From: Albugo candida
Lineage: Eukaryota; Oomycota; Peronosporomycetes; Albuginales
Length of the DNA: 64,000 nucleotides
NCBI GenBank assembly: GCA_040437565.1
Contig: JBDOQK010000054.1
Location: 62,001 to 126,000, forward strand
Direction: 5' to 3'
Shown here: piece by piece, positions 13,310 through 24,936 of the stretch
Position numbering within the stretch: the stretch's first letter is position 1
Layout of the letters: the number at the start of each line of letters is the position of its first letter
Translations under genes and position numbers: made by a program
The notes under the pieces: generated by a model
Told to the model about the DNA's origin: nothing
The model's input: the letters and a program-made list of their open reading frames with translations, nothing else
Database searches by the model: none

Positions 13310-14383
13310 ATGGAAGCGAAGCTTGATTCAAACGATTACTATGAGAATCTAGGACTTGAACGTACTGCTTCAGAGCAGCAGATAAAGACAGCGTAAGGTC
13401 TAAAAATGCTTTCCAATGAATATAACGACTCTGTTCTCAAAAGGTATCGAAAACTGGCGATTCAGTACCATCCAGACAAAAATCCGAGTGATAAGGAAAA
13501 GGCCGAAGAAAACTTTAAAGTCGTTGGGGAAGCTTACAACGTTTTGTCCAATAAGGACACTCGTTCAATTTGTGCGTTCATCTGTGTGGCCAAAAGCCTG
13601 ACTAAGACATTTACTCTGCAGATGACATCTATGGAAAAGAAGGACTCAACGATGGGGCTGAACCGATGACGAAAGAAAGCGCCTTACGAATATTCAAAGA
13701 ATTTTTTCGATTTGGCAAAGAAATGGACCCTGAAGCACCAGAACTTGGCAACGGTATTCGACGGGCGGCAGGAGGAGTAGTGTATGCTCCCATGAAGGGG
13801 CTCGTGTACGGAGGGAAATCAGTGCTGAGTGGTGTCGTGATGAGCTCTGCTGCGATCATATTTGGAGCGAGTGCAATTGTGGCTAATGTCGCGTTCGGGG
13901 TAAAAGAGATGGGAGAAGCGGGGATCAACACGGCGCGCCGACGCAAAGACTTGGCGCTTAAGAAGGACCGAGTCGAGCAACAGATCGACGGGAAAGGTAT
14001 CGTGTTGGCACTCTATCACGAATATATGCTTAATCTGGTGTAGATGAAATTTCAAGATATGAGCCTTCGTTTCTTGGAGGACTTAAGAAAGCGACATTTG
14101 GTGCAGTGACAGCTCCCGTTGCGGTATGAATTGATTGCCTTTTCATTTTCAAAAGGAAGGTTGCTGATGTCGGGTATAGGCTCTTGTGAACGGTGGAAGT
14201 GTTTTGATAGCAAGTGGAATTGTTGCAGGAGGTTACGTAGTGGGCGGCTTTGCCGGAGCAGCTAGCAATGTTGCAAGCGGAATACAAGAAGTGAAAGCTG
14301 CAAACAAATTTGAAAGACGGAAGAAAGCACAACGAAAGCTGCAAAGTTCCGAAACCTCTGTTAATCAACCTGCTTCTGAGTAG
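13310..14383 (+). CDS. J-domain (DnaJ/Hsp40) protein with glycine-rich hydrophobic tail
   Basis: Five exons (13310-13392, 13444-13571, 13622-13996, 14044-14123, 14180-14383) encode 289 residues with consistent phases. Residues about 9-80 form a J domain, with the HPD motif in [12 protein letters not shown] and the end sequence [11 protein letters not shown], so it should stimulate an Hsp70 partner. The rest is unusual: an acidic segment, then two glycine/alanine-rich hydrophobic blocks ([20 protein letters not shown] and [20 protein letters not shown]) separated by a basic helix, and a basic tail. The blocks suggest association with a membrane. There is no zinc-finger region and no glycine/phenylalanine linker, so it is a type III J protein. 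Its client and compartment cannot be read from the sequence. Confidence 0.85.
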
Positions 14384-14606
14384 ATAGAAGCACTTGCGTA
14401 TCAATGCTCGCCATATTTAATTTGTGGATAACACGATTTCCATTTATTCATTTCGATTTATAAGCTCATGCGATGCAGCAAATATACATTTTCTATTCAT
14501 AAGCTGATCGAAATGAAAGTGTCAGGCATTCAGAAGCATCAAATTACGGCAACCCGTTGAATCGTAACATTTTGGTACACAATCAATGCGCTTAATGACG
14601 CTGGGA

Positions 14607-14980
14607 TTTGATTACTCAAAGATGAGTCCTTTTCCGCCGACTGTGCTTACGAAACATTGAAAGTTTTCTGCATTCATTGCCTCTATCACTGATTGTAGAT
14701 CGACTTGTGTGAGATTTGCGGGTAGGATACCCACAATACAGCCNNNNNNNNNNNNNNNNNNNNNNNNNNNNNNNNNNNNNNNNNNNNNNNNNNNNNNNNN
14801 NNNNNNNNNNNNNNNNNNNNNNNNNNNNNNNNNNNNNNNNNNNTTTGATTACTCAAAGATGAGTCCTTTTCCGCCGACTGTGCTTACGAAACATTGAAAG
14901 TTTTCTGCATTCATTGCCTCTATCACTGATTGTAGATCGACTTGTGTGAGATTTGCGGGTAGGATACCCACAATACAGCC
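14607..14980. repeat. assembly gap with duplicated flanks (137 bases)
   Basis: Bases 14607-14743 recur as 14844-14980 around 100 N. Both copies contain the 3' end of mevalonate kinase, so the gene stop occurs twice (14612 and 14849) although only one is real. Confidence 0.9.
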
Positions 14981-16341
14981 TCCCGCACCCGCACCAGTGA
15001 GTTTGCTGCCGATACAATATTTGTCCAATATCGAGATGGCCTGATGAATCTTCGGATGCCCAACACCAATTTGGTCAAGAATGACCTGATTCTCTTGGAA
15101 CATCTTGGCGATTGACACATCGTCAAGTCTTCCATCCAATGCGAGTCGAAGGAATTCATTGACGATTCCTTGAATGTTCATGAATCTCATGTCCATCATT
15201 GCTTGGTCGACTTGATACGCTTCGTAGACCTTACTTACAACCGCCTTTGTTGAGCGGGTGACGCCAGTATTTACGACCAAAAATCGAAATGGAGACAGAT
15301 AATTGCCTTGTGCTTTATACTCCATTCGTGGGACTTTGTGATAGACGAGCGTGCCACCAAATGTAGAGATTGTATTGTCGACTCCAGAAGGCGTTCCATG
15401 CGTCAGAACTTCAGCCGCAAATGCGTGGGCATTGATAGAATTCAGGTCTTTCGAGCCAATGTAACACGCCAGAGCCCCGCTCAAAGCAACACAAAACGCA
15501 GCTGATGATCCTAGCCCTGCACCAATAGGAAATAAATCCTTTGTCCACACGTGCACCCGCAATCCTTTCGATTTGCTGTAAGAATGATCGCTTGAGTAAA
15601 TTTACTTTCATACTATTCATTTTCAAAATGTATTACCTGTCATTTTCTTTGGAGCGAAGAAAAGCGCATACAAGAAATAAAGTCGAAAGTAGAAAGTTTT
15701 CGTTATTCACCGCGTGCAATTCTTGCAGTAAAAGGGTCTTGAGACTGGCGAGAAGCGCTTCCGAGGGAACCGGGAAATAGTGATGTTCTTCTGCGTGTTG
15801 TGAGATGACATTATGGAGTGTGCCTAAAGTGATGTGGTGTTGAAACACTGGATTTGAACGCTCCAANNNNNNNNNNNNNNNNNNNNNNNNNNNNNNNNNN
15901 NNNNNNNNNNNNNNNNNNNNNNNNNNNNNNNNNNNNNNNNNNNNNNNNNNNNNNNNNNNNNNNNNNCACCGCGTGCAATTCTTGCAGTAAAAGGGTCTTG
16001 AGACTGGCGAGAAGCGCTTCCGAGGGAACCGGGAAATAGTGATGTTCTTCTGCGTGTTGTGAGATGACATTATGGAGTGTGCCTAAAGTGATGTGGTGTT
16101 GAAACACTGGATTTGAACGCTCCAAATTTGTAAATAATAGTTCAAGTGTGTCGATTGTCGAAGTTGGTTCCTACAGCAAAGCGCTATTTATATGGAATTG
16201 AGAGCAGGAATACAAGAGCATTACAATGGCTGCATGAATCCGAAGGTTGTCTAGCGCTGTTGCCACGCATTGATGGCCATACACAACAGCATGTTCACCA
16301 AAAAGTATAATCTTGGCAGGTGCTGACGCGCGAAATGTCAT
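14849..16341 (-). CDS. mevalonate kinase
   Basis: GHMP-family kinase that phosphorylates mevalonate with ATP, the first of the phosphorylations leading to isopentenyl diphosphate. Three exons (16341-16225, 16170-15637 with an internal gap, 15575-14849) give 372 residues after collapsing the duplicated flanks, near the family norm of about 390. Signatures in order: N-terminal [16 protein letters not shown], the ATP-binding loop [36 protein letters not shown], and C-terminal [17 protein letters not shown]. Sterol-auxotrophic oomycetes still need this pathway for other isoprenoids. It points tail to tail at the J-protein gene, and the RRP12 gene lies just upstream on the same strand. Confidence 0.95.
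15708..16125. repeat. assembly gap with duplicated flanks (159 bases)
   Basis: Bases 15708-15866 recur as 15967-16125 around 100 N inside exon 2 of mevalonate kinase. With the copies collapsed, the three exons sum to exactly 373 codons. Confidence 0.92.
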
Positions 16342-16450
16342 AAACACCTAGCCTAGCTTAATGTACGATTACGTCACTTGCACATCCGCCAATGACCAAA
16401 TCTCGTTCGTATCTGTCAAAATGGATATATAAATTGAGCACTCTAAGATC

Positions 16451-19400
16451 TTATTTTCCACCTCGCCTACGACCAACATTCACAGCAAATCGTTTGACTG
16501 CTTTTCGTCGATTTCGTGTTGCCATTAATTTTGGATCAAGCGGAATGTATGCGTACGGTTCCAATTTCCCTTTTTTGCGGATATCCCCGCGCGCTTTCTT
16601 CGCTTTATATTCGTTTCCTGCGCCGTCCATATGTTGTGATCGAGACCTCTTCATTCCCGCATTCAAATCCATTGTATCAATCTTCTGAACACTTTGTTCC
16701 ATCTCTTCATCGACATCATCTCCTTCATCGGGAACGATCAAACGCCCATCTTTGGAAAATTGCATTACACTGTCGTCGCTCTCGCTCTGCGCATCCAAAT
16801 CAGGTTTTCGCAGCCCAGCATTAGTTTCCAACAAATCGACAATATCGCCAGTTTTTGACTGGAAAGCGACACCAGAACTTTTGTTTCTAACGCGCTTGCC
16901 TTGGGTTTGTGTCGCGATGGAGCAAACATCGTCATCTTCCTCGGAAAGATTCATAAATTGATCGAAAGACTCGCCAAGCTGTCCCTCTTTCCGGAACGCT
17001 TCTTTTTTTCGTTCTTCTCGGCCTTTCACTTTTTTCATATGGCGCAAAAGCGGTCGATCTTGAGAGGGAATGACATTTTCTAGCGTGTCAAAGCCGAATT
17101 TCCGAACGAGTTTGAGCAAAATGACCCGCGTTTTTGCACGAAAGCGATGTTTGCTCTTCCCAATCCATACAAGAAGGCCTTGTACCATTGCCGGTAGATG
17201 TGGTTCCAGCTGTTTTTTCGTCAAAATGGCAATTCCGAGTTTCATGAATCCAATCACAGCTTTGATAACTTCATTGGCCTTTTCGTGAAGCAGCATTAAG
17301 ACCGTTTCCAGAAGCTGGGGCATGCTTTTTTGAATGGAGATATCACTTCGACCAAATTCGTAGACGATGCGGGACAGACAGAGGACAGCTGCACTACGCA
17401 TGTGAGGCGTCTTGGCGGCCAATCCACCAAAGACGATCTGGATGTACTCAGCCAGACCGTTGGAGCTGGTGGCTTGCATGTAATCAGCCAGTGAGAGTAG
17501 AAGTTGGAATGCAGTTTCACGAGCTCGTCGATTGGATTCTTTTGTGCACAACATTATTTCACCGACCAGATTGGGCAGCAATTCGTCCTTGAAGTCCGTG
17601 TCGAAGGATTCTGAAGCGGATTTCGTCGTGCTATTTCTGCGTTGTGCGGTCAGACCGTGGATGAGATGCGTTAGACACCTCAAACGCATCTTTTTGGACG
17701 TTACGGAGCAAGCCAAAAGCGATCTTGTGATTGTCTGAGTCATATCAGTTAGATTGTTTTCGTGCTGCATGAACGTTGGATGATGATCACAAATGCTTTC
17801 AACTACTGAATAAGCGTATTTCTGCATTGTGGTGTCGGAATCGTTGAGAAGAATTGGCTTGATCGCACGATAGAGAAAGTGTATACTGTCCATACTGACA
17901 CTGCCAACGAGAGCTGTAATGGCCATCAGATGACCACACTGTTTACGACTCTGCTCGGCAGAATTGGAATCTGCAGGCATTTCTTTGGCGTGCACAATAG
18001 TTTGTAGAAACTCTTGAAGGATACTTTTCAATCGAGCGTCCATCGCTTCTGCAGATTCTAAAGATGCGAAGCCTTCAATTGTCAGCATGAGTGACTTGGT
18101 CATATTCGTGTCATTCATGTCGACATTTGCCGTGAGATTGATCAGAGTAGTGAGGAAGCGTGAGGCGAATTTTGAGAGAGCCTTTCGATTCTGTGTTTGC
18201 GTTTGTGGATCATTGCCGATTAGCTCTTCTTCCATCATCATAGTCTCGCCATCAGAATCTCCCTTAGTGGTGTGGCAGCCTCCGAGCTTGAGAAGTGATA
18301 AAAGACCCTGACAAACGATGAGCCGTAATAATGGATACCGCTCGTCTCCTAAAGCATTCGCCAGCGTTTTCGCAATCAATTTGAAGCCAGTGGGAATGTC
18401 GGATGCCCGAGCACAAACGCTGGGAAAGAATCGCCAAAGATCCATTGTGAGCTCTTGCAGACGCTTTGTTTCTGCAGCTGAAGTGTTATCCATTCGAGAT
18501 TTCGCTTCACATTTGCGTGCGATTCCGAGAACTGTTGAGGAAAAGAACGCCAATTCGCAGGGATAGTGTTTACAGCCTTCTCGAAGGATTGGCAGCGTCC
18601 AGGCTTTTTGCATCGAAACAATTCCATCATTATCTAAGATCGATACGACCGAAAGAAAATGTGCAGGTCCAACAGATCCAATCGCAGAAGAGAGCAGTTG
18701 GCCACATCGTGGCTTCCAATTCAGTTGCTCATCATTCCCTGAAGGCATATTACCAGAAGCCTCATACAGTTCGGCGGATTTCTTTAGGATTTCATCGAAT
18801 GTGCCGATACAAAACCTGCCGTGATACTTGTACAGATCAATGAAGAGCCTGAAAACTTGATTCCATGCAAGCTGATATCGAAGTGACAAAAGACTCGATA
18901 GTGATGCGACAATACGAGCCAACCCATCAGAGGTTTCCCATCGATCGTTTTGAAGACACGTTGTGAGAACGTTATATATCCCCTGCATGCATCGGTCGCG
19001 TGTGTATTCTTTCTCAGACTCTGCAAGTGAGCAGAGCAAAGAAATCGCGCGTGGAAGAAGATCAAGTGCTTGGACTTCATTGAGAGAGTGCAGCCGAGTC
19101 AGAGTACGATCGATTAGCTCAATGGTGATCATCCCGACTTCTGCATCTCCTGAATTGAAATTGTCTGCATTCAAAAGTGCTTGGAGCGTCCAAGTGAGAG
19201 CATCTTGCGTCCATTTCGGTTGGTCTGATTTTGCAACTGCATCGAGTGTCTTCATCGTTACCAATTGTACCATAGGAATCGAGGAATCCAAATATTTGGC
19301 CAATGTAGCCATAAGAGATGAGAACGTGGAGCGTGTCATCAGCGGCAATACAGGCTCCAAGAAATTGATCAGAAGCAGCAGCTTACGTTCATCCCTACTC

Positions 19401-20082
19401 GGTGAGCAGGCTGAAATGGCATTCGCGCTAAATTCTGCAATATGTGTCGAAATCGCTTCGATCTTATGCTCGCGATGATGCTCTAAAAGAGTACAAAGAG
19501 AACGTCTTGCTGCTTTTCTCACTTTCGGTCGGGATTTGTCGCTTATGGAGAATACCACCAACAGTTGCAAAGCTTCCAAGATATCCGGTCGAGTCCATGC
19601 GGTTTCTGTCAGTTCCTGAGATCGTAGAATTACCCCCAAGCATGTAGTACCCGAACACAAGCGAGCAGTCTGAACCTCGTCGGACTGCATATTCGCACTG
19701 GATGGATCAAGAATGCGCATGAGAGCCTGAACACTTGCGGTGAATTTCGCGCGAAGTACCGCCACGGGCGTTTGTGGTAAAATAATGGAAAGCAATTTGA
19801 GTATTTCTGTCTGATGGGAGTCCGAGGAAGATTCCAATGCGGTCATTAATGAAGCAAAATACTCGGTGGGTGATATTGACTCGGAATCGGTCGCTTGATT
19901 GACTTTTCGACGCTCGTGAATGACCTGAATGATGACATTTAGGACCATATTGAGCTATATGAAGAGTGGATGAGTGAGAATGGATACATTTGAGTAGATA
20001 GACGTACTTTAGCTTTTTGGGGGTTCGTCGAGCCTGCATAATGAACGATTTCGTGGAATGGATTTTGGGTCGAGAACGCCAT
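16451..20082 (-). CDS. RRP12: RRP12-like ribosome biogenesis HEAT-repeat protein
   Basis: Two exons (20082-20008 and 19954-16451, intron 53 bases) encode 1,192 residues, close to yeast Rrp12 (1,228). The body is an alpha-helical HEAT-repeat solenoid consistent with the NUC173 (RRP12) family. The tail after about residue 990 is charged and low-complexity and ends in a strongly basic stretch (RNRRKAVKRF...VGRRRGGK), as in nucleolar pre-ribosome export and processing factors. Relatives act with Ran and exportin in maturing and exporting both ribosomal subunits. The start MAFSTQNPF was chosen because it is the only ATG in the frame that joins exon 2. The family call rests on length, architecture and tail composition rather than on one diagnostic motif. 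Confidence 0.8.
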
Positions 20083-21078
20083 TGAATCGCTGGCGGACAC
20101 GATCTCGTTGAATCAACCTTCGAGTAACCTTCACAAATTTCGACGCCATTACATTGAAATCAAAGAAATTGGGAGATAATTCCGCATTCGAAAGAGGTCT
20201 AGCGTGGCGTAATGACGTTTCAGGTATTCTGAAAGCAACGATACGAACGGTAGCAAAGTCTCATTTTCAATTTGTGAGAATTGCAGTCGATAAAAGCGGC
20301 AGAAATTGTGGAAATGTAATCGCTCGAATTGAAAGGATACTGTCGCATTATCATTACTTCGCTTCTTTCAGACAGCAATACGCGTCGCAACTTTAAAACA
20401 CGCGCCGCAATAAATTTAACAGGAGTCTCACTTTGATATCTATTTCAGAATAGTAAAAATGCTCCCATTTCGGTTGAAAGAAGCTATGAAGCAGGGTTCC
20501 AAAGTAGCTGGAACCCAGCTCTCATGCTCGGATCTCTCCGCTGCCTTTCATTGACAATATTTCGGCGTCAAAGAGCATTTTATGTAAACGAATATAAGCT
20601 CATGAAAGCGCAGTAATGAGGACATACTACTATTGTAATCTGTTACTACTTTAATTTTGAGCGGCCTCACTCAAGGCGAGTATTCTTCTGAGCCAAGAGA
20701 TCATATTCCGTAGTGCTACCAGTGAGTCAAAGATGCTGTCAATAGACGAATCGGATACATNNNNNNNNNNNNNNNNNNNNNNNNNNNNNNNNNNNNNNNN
20801 NNNNNNNNNNNNNNNNNNNNNNNNNNNNNNNNNNNNNNNNNNNNNNNNNNNNNNNNNNNNCCAGCTCTCATGCTCGGATCTCTCCGCTGCCTTTCATTGA
20901 CAATATTTCGGCGTCAAAGAGCATTTTATGTAAACGAATATAAGCTCATGAAAGCGCAGTAATGAGGACATACTACTATTGTAATCTGTTACTACTTTAA
21001 TTTTGAGCGGCCTCACTCAAGGCGAGTATTCTTCTGAGCCAAGAGATCATATTCCGTAGTGCTACCAGTGAGTCAAAG
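20083..21078. other. intergenic region between divergent genes
   Basis: This interval separates the divergent RRP12 and PWWP genes and is mostly occupied by a gap with 246-base duplicated flanks, so its true length is about 650 bases. No credible coding frame is seen. A 31-codon ATG frame at 20460 is too short to support. Confidence 0.6.
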
Positions 21079-21106
21079 ATGCTGTCAATAGACGAATCGG
21101 ATACAT
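20515..21106. repeat. assembly gap with duplicated flanks (246 bases)
   Basis: Bases 20515-20760 recur as 20861-21106 around 100 N. The start region of the PWWP gene is therefore present twice (20733 and 21079). Confidence 0.9.
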
Positions 21107-23452
21107 TTTTCCATTTCCGAAGCGGTGACTGCATCGGTACTGTGTGCCATTCATCTGTTCGCTTTCTTCGGACTTAGCGCCTCGATATATAGACATTTTA
21201 GATGACTATGGAGTTTGGAACGTTGCACAAGTAATTAATTATGTCAGCGAGAAAGAGGTGATTGCAAATACGCACACAGAAGCAGCGAATATCACATTTT
21301 GTTTAGATGGTTATCGAGTACGATGGCTGGGGACCGAAATTTAGAGAGAAAGTATCTCCTAAGTCGAATAAAATCGCACCGTTCCAAACGTTCACTTGGG
21401 AAGCCAAATGCTGGGCAAAATATGAAAATTATCCGTGGTGGCCTGCCGTTGTAAGTGATTCTGTTGTGCTGAAAGCTGTTTACGCATGAAATTCCAGGTC
21501 GCAATTCGAGTACCGGGGACCGAAAAGGGCAAACGCTACCTCGAGTTGGAGAATAAGCTTCACGTGGATTTCCTGGACAATAAAGATCTGAGCAAGCGCA
21601 CGAGGTATACTCGATAAAAGACCTTATCAGGAAATCTCTCTGTTCTGTTGACAAGATGCTGGCTTCCGAAAAACCAAATTGAGAACTTTTGTAAACAGCG
21701 AGAAAGCCGACAATCGGAATATTATGGAAAGGAATTTGAGCATTCGCTTCAAAATCTAATGCAGTNNNNNNNNNNNNNNNNNNNNNNNNNNNNNNNNNNN
21801 NNNNNNNNNNNNNNNNNNNNNNNNNNNNNNNNNNNNNNNNNNNNNNNNNNNNNNNNNNNNNNNNNTGAGCAAGCGCACGAGGTATACTCGATAAAAGACC
21901 TTATCAGGAAATCTCTCTGTTCTGTTGACAAGATGCTGGCTTCCGAAAAACCAAATTGAGAACTTTTGTAAACAGCGAGAAAGCCGACAATCGGAATATT
22001 ATGGAAAGGAATTTGAGCATTCGCTTCAAAATCTAATGCAGTCCACTGCAGCTGCGAAAGTTCCAAAGTTTGGTCGCGGAATTCTTCCAAGAATGTTGGG
22101 TAAGATACGATGCCCACTTTGTTTTGGTACGTGTGCACTATTTTACTGTTTAGAATTCGCACAAATTGAGCCGCTCAACATGATCCGAAATAAGCAAGGA
22201 GAGAAAGCTTGGCGGTCTCGATATTCCTCGGGTCGAGAACGATATCGTCTTGTGTATGTGTTCACTGATGACTCGGGCCCCTCAAGTGGGAGTCATACCC
22301 GGAAGGAAGGAATGCGACTGACTAAAAGTTCTGAAACCAAGGAAGCAGATAGACCTAAAGAGAAGCAAAACCCCGCAGAGTGTAGGTCCCCACATCTGGT
22401 AATACATTGAGCTGATTTCTGGTACTTAGCCGTCCGAAGGAGAGGACGACCCAATGGTGCAAAGAATAGAAAAAAGCTTTCAACAAACGCCAAATCTCCT
22501 GCACCACAAGCTGAGACAGCCTCAGGCCAACTTTGTGGCTCTGAACAGCTAGTCACGGAGTCTCGATCTGTGAGGCTGAAGAACAGAACGCTATCTGGAG
22601 AAAGCACTCGAAGATGTAAAACGAATCAACCGAATAATAATTCGATTCTTGTGCCGCCAAAGAGAAAGAAAAGAAAGCGAACGAAATCACTGACTGACGC
22701 AGAGGCTGAAATTCCAATGGCGAATGAAATTGAGCAAACCACGGAGAAGAATATCGAATGTGAAAGAATTCATGAGAGCAAAAGTGCGGATCCTTCGACC
22801 CTTTGGAAAGAGGCGATTTTAGCCTACCGCCAAATGGAGAAAACATCGACGTCATCGCTTTCAAATAGAGCCACAAATGACAGAAATTCGAATGAGACTA
22901 AACCCAAAGAAACAAAATTTTGCGGAAGATGGACGAAAGCCGCTCTAAAAGATGCGCCCAAGCAAACCGCAACAACAGCGGTGGAATCATCAGAAAAAGA
23001 ACTCGTCGATATCGTCAGCGATGCAACACAAATACCTGCGGCTGTCAGCACGTCTGAAGAGCAGGCACTCGCTTCTCCTTTGATGCATGCAACCATCAAG
23101 CCAGATGAAGTCGGGAAGATTTTTTCTCATTCGAATGTGGAGACAGACCGCAGCAAAAAAAATAAAGTCATATTCATACTCAGCTCTCGCAAATCTCGAA
23201 AGACCTCACACAAGTCGTCTTCTTGGGCTGAATCAGAGGACGTTCCAACGCATAGTTGCAACGATACAAAAGCTTTTAGACTGTGTCATTGGTTCGCTTC
23301 AAATTTGCAGTCTCTTCGAGCAGCGAGTCAAAAGGTCAAAGATGCTTGTACACTTTAATATATGTCGAATTCCATTGGCTTTGACGCCTGTTGCAATCGC
23401 ACTGAATTTCGCAATAGAACGCCCTAAATGGAAACCTTTGCTTCCAGGCTAA
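21079..23452 (+). CDS. PWWP-domain chromatin protein with Tudor/MBT-like module and AT-hook
   Basis: Exon 1 starts MLSIDESDTFFHF at 21079. Introns 21125-21177, 21258-21306 and 21451-21497 are clear. Residues about 18-60 resemble a Tudor/MBT-like module (DDYGVWNVAQVI, then EYDGWGPKF). The PWWP module follows, with its diagnostic core CWAKYENYPWWPAVV and VDFLDNKD. A splice to about 22379 and another into about 22430 lead to an AT-hook, RRRGRPNGAKNRKK. After a long charged linker, the last exon (about 23230 on) is helical and could be an IBD/TFIIS-like interaction domain. PWWP proteins usually read methylated histone H3. One apparent frameshift lies at about 21588, exactly where the duplicated gap flank begins, so an assembly fault is likely. 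The 3' end is uncertain: the stop is at 23452 or 23358 depending on splicing. Confidence 0.65.
21589..22042. repeat. assembly gap with duplicated flanks (177 bases)
   Basis: Bases 21589-21765 recur as 21866-22042 around 100 N inside the PWWP gene. The frame of the gene breaks at the left boundary of this duplication. Confidence 0.9.
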
Positions 23453-24852
23453 CTCGAGTTCGGTGTCCATCGTTTCTCGTTCCCACTCAGGCAGACGAGC
23501 TGCATTCCAATCAATTTCGAAAGACCTTACTGCTATGGCTGTTTGCAGCTTTACATAATCCGAGTGTGCGAAACTCTGTGAGCGATCAAGTATGGGCAAA
23601 GGACGAACCGAGTGATAAAGAACTCGAAAACTGGTTGCTCATTCATGTACTGTGATACTGCGAGGTGGTAGAGGAGACTCTTACTTTATGGTGTTGTCGG
23701 TTAGACTGGAGCGTCGATAGAAACTTGTCACAGTCTGATGCAAGGGAAGCTTCCTATGAAAACGCTCCTGGCGCTTTTGGGTCGGGTTCTCGATAGTTTT
23801 GAAGGAAGGATCATGATAGAGACGGTATCGTTTAGCTATGTCATAGTATGAAGCGCTCATCAGCGTAGTATAGAGCTCTCAAGCTACCTCGGAATGCTTG
23901 AGAGGGTCTCTCGACATCATCGCCGATATCGGCACGCATGAGGTATATCAGCATCCAGCTCTAAAACTGTATTTCTACCTCATAGCTCTAATCCCGCAGC
24001 AACATTTCTTCAACCCAATTTGTACATTATTTCCGCCGAGTGTTCAATTACTACTGAGCCGAGAAAATCCTCCTGAAAATTCGCAACTTGAAAATGAGAT
24101 CAATTTTATGCAAAAGGTTTCCGAGCGAGTACAGCCTTCCTTGATAACTATTCTTTTGTGTTGTAGCGAGCGGAACTACTGGTAAATCGCATTCAATCCT
24201 TTGTGGGAATCAGTTTTTCAGTCGACTCCGATAAAGTTGATTCGGATCAACACTTGAGCGAAATAAAAGTATCGTTGTTAAAGAGAGGTTTGTGGGGCGA
24301 TGGTCACGTCGTTTGATGCGCAGAGTGAGCTATTGGGGAGAGAATTGGAAGAATTTGTGCGACTGCTGCAAGTGTGGGTCTTGATTGTTTTATTTTGAAG
24401 GCATTACATAAACAATTTGTGATCCTAGCGGCGATGAGCTTCTGTCCGAAAAACTTGCTCACTGGACGCATTTCCCACGATTTCAGGACGCAGGAATGGG
24501 TCCGGCTATTTCCGACGCACATAACAAGCTCGAGTTGATCGATCAGACAATGGATAGTCTCGCTGTACGTCCGCAATCTGTCAGTACTTATGCGCTATTC
24601 ATTCGTGTGTGCAGCTTTGCAGCGCTTTCGAAAATGAGGTGGGACACATCAATCAAGTAAAGATGATTTGTGACCAGTACGTGNNNNNNNNNNNNNNNNN
24701 NNNNNNNNNNNNNNNNNNNNNNNNNNNNNNNNNNNNNNNNNNNNNNNNNNNNNNNNNNNNNNNNNNNNNNNNNNNNNNNNNNNCACATCAATCAAGTAAA
24801 GATGATTTGTGACCAGTACGTGACGGGAATTTCCAATCTTGATGCATGCTGA
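23428..24852 (+). CDS. HAUS7-like augmin subunit (tentative)
   Basis: Seven exons fit with consistent phases once the small gap duplication is collapsed: 23428-23646, 23705-23824, 23874-24128, 24167-24268, 24324-24373, 24429-24564 and 24615 to the stop, 326 residues in all. The N terminus METFASRLTRVRCPSF followed by FRKTLLLWLFAALHNPSV resembles the calponin-homology-like start of HAUS7 (an FxRL-x3-CPF pattern, then a Leu/Trp helix). The C-terminal part, EEFVRLLQVGDELLSEKLAH, resembles the HAUS7 segment before its last helices. The middle is coiled coil (LENEINFMQKVSERRAELL). Augmin recruits gamma-tubulin to spindle microtubules to branch them. The match is from memory of the family and is not a database result. 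Without it, this is a coiled-coil protein of unknown function. The start overlaps the possible end of the PWWP gene. Confidence 0.55.
24645..24822. repeat. assembly gap with duplicated flanks (39 bases)
   Basis: Bases 24645-24683 recur as 24784-24822 around 100 N in the last exon of the HAUS7-like gene. Confidence 0.85.
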
Positions 24853-24936
24853 TTGGACTCCATGATAGAGTGAACGAACGCTGCACACTAATGTCGACAA
24901 CTGAGTATCTCCAACAGATTTAAAGCCTTTAACGGT

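Noticed and set aside
23336-23599. Minus-strand 87-codon frame
   Set aside because: It lies opposite the start of the HAUS7-like gene, whose seven exons agree in phase; the minus frame has no partner exons.
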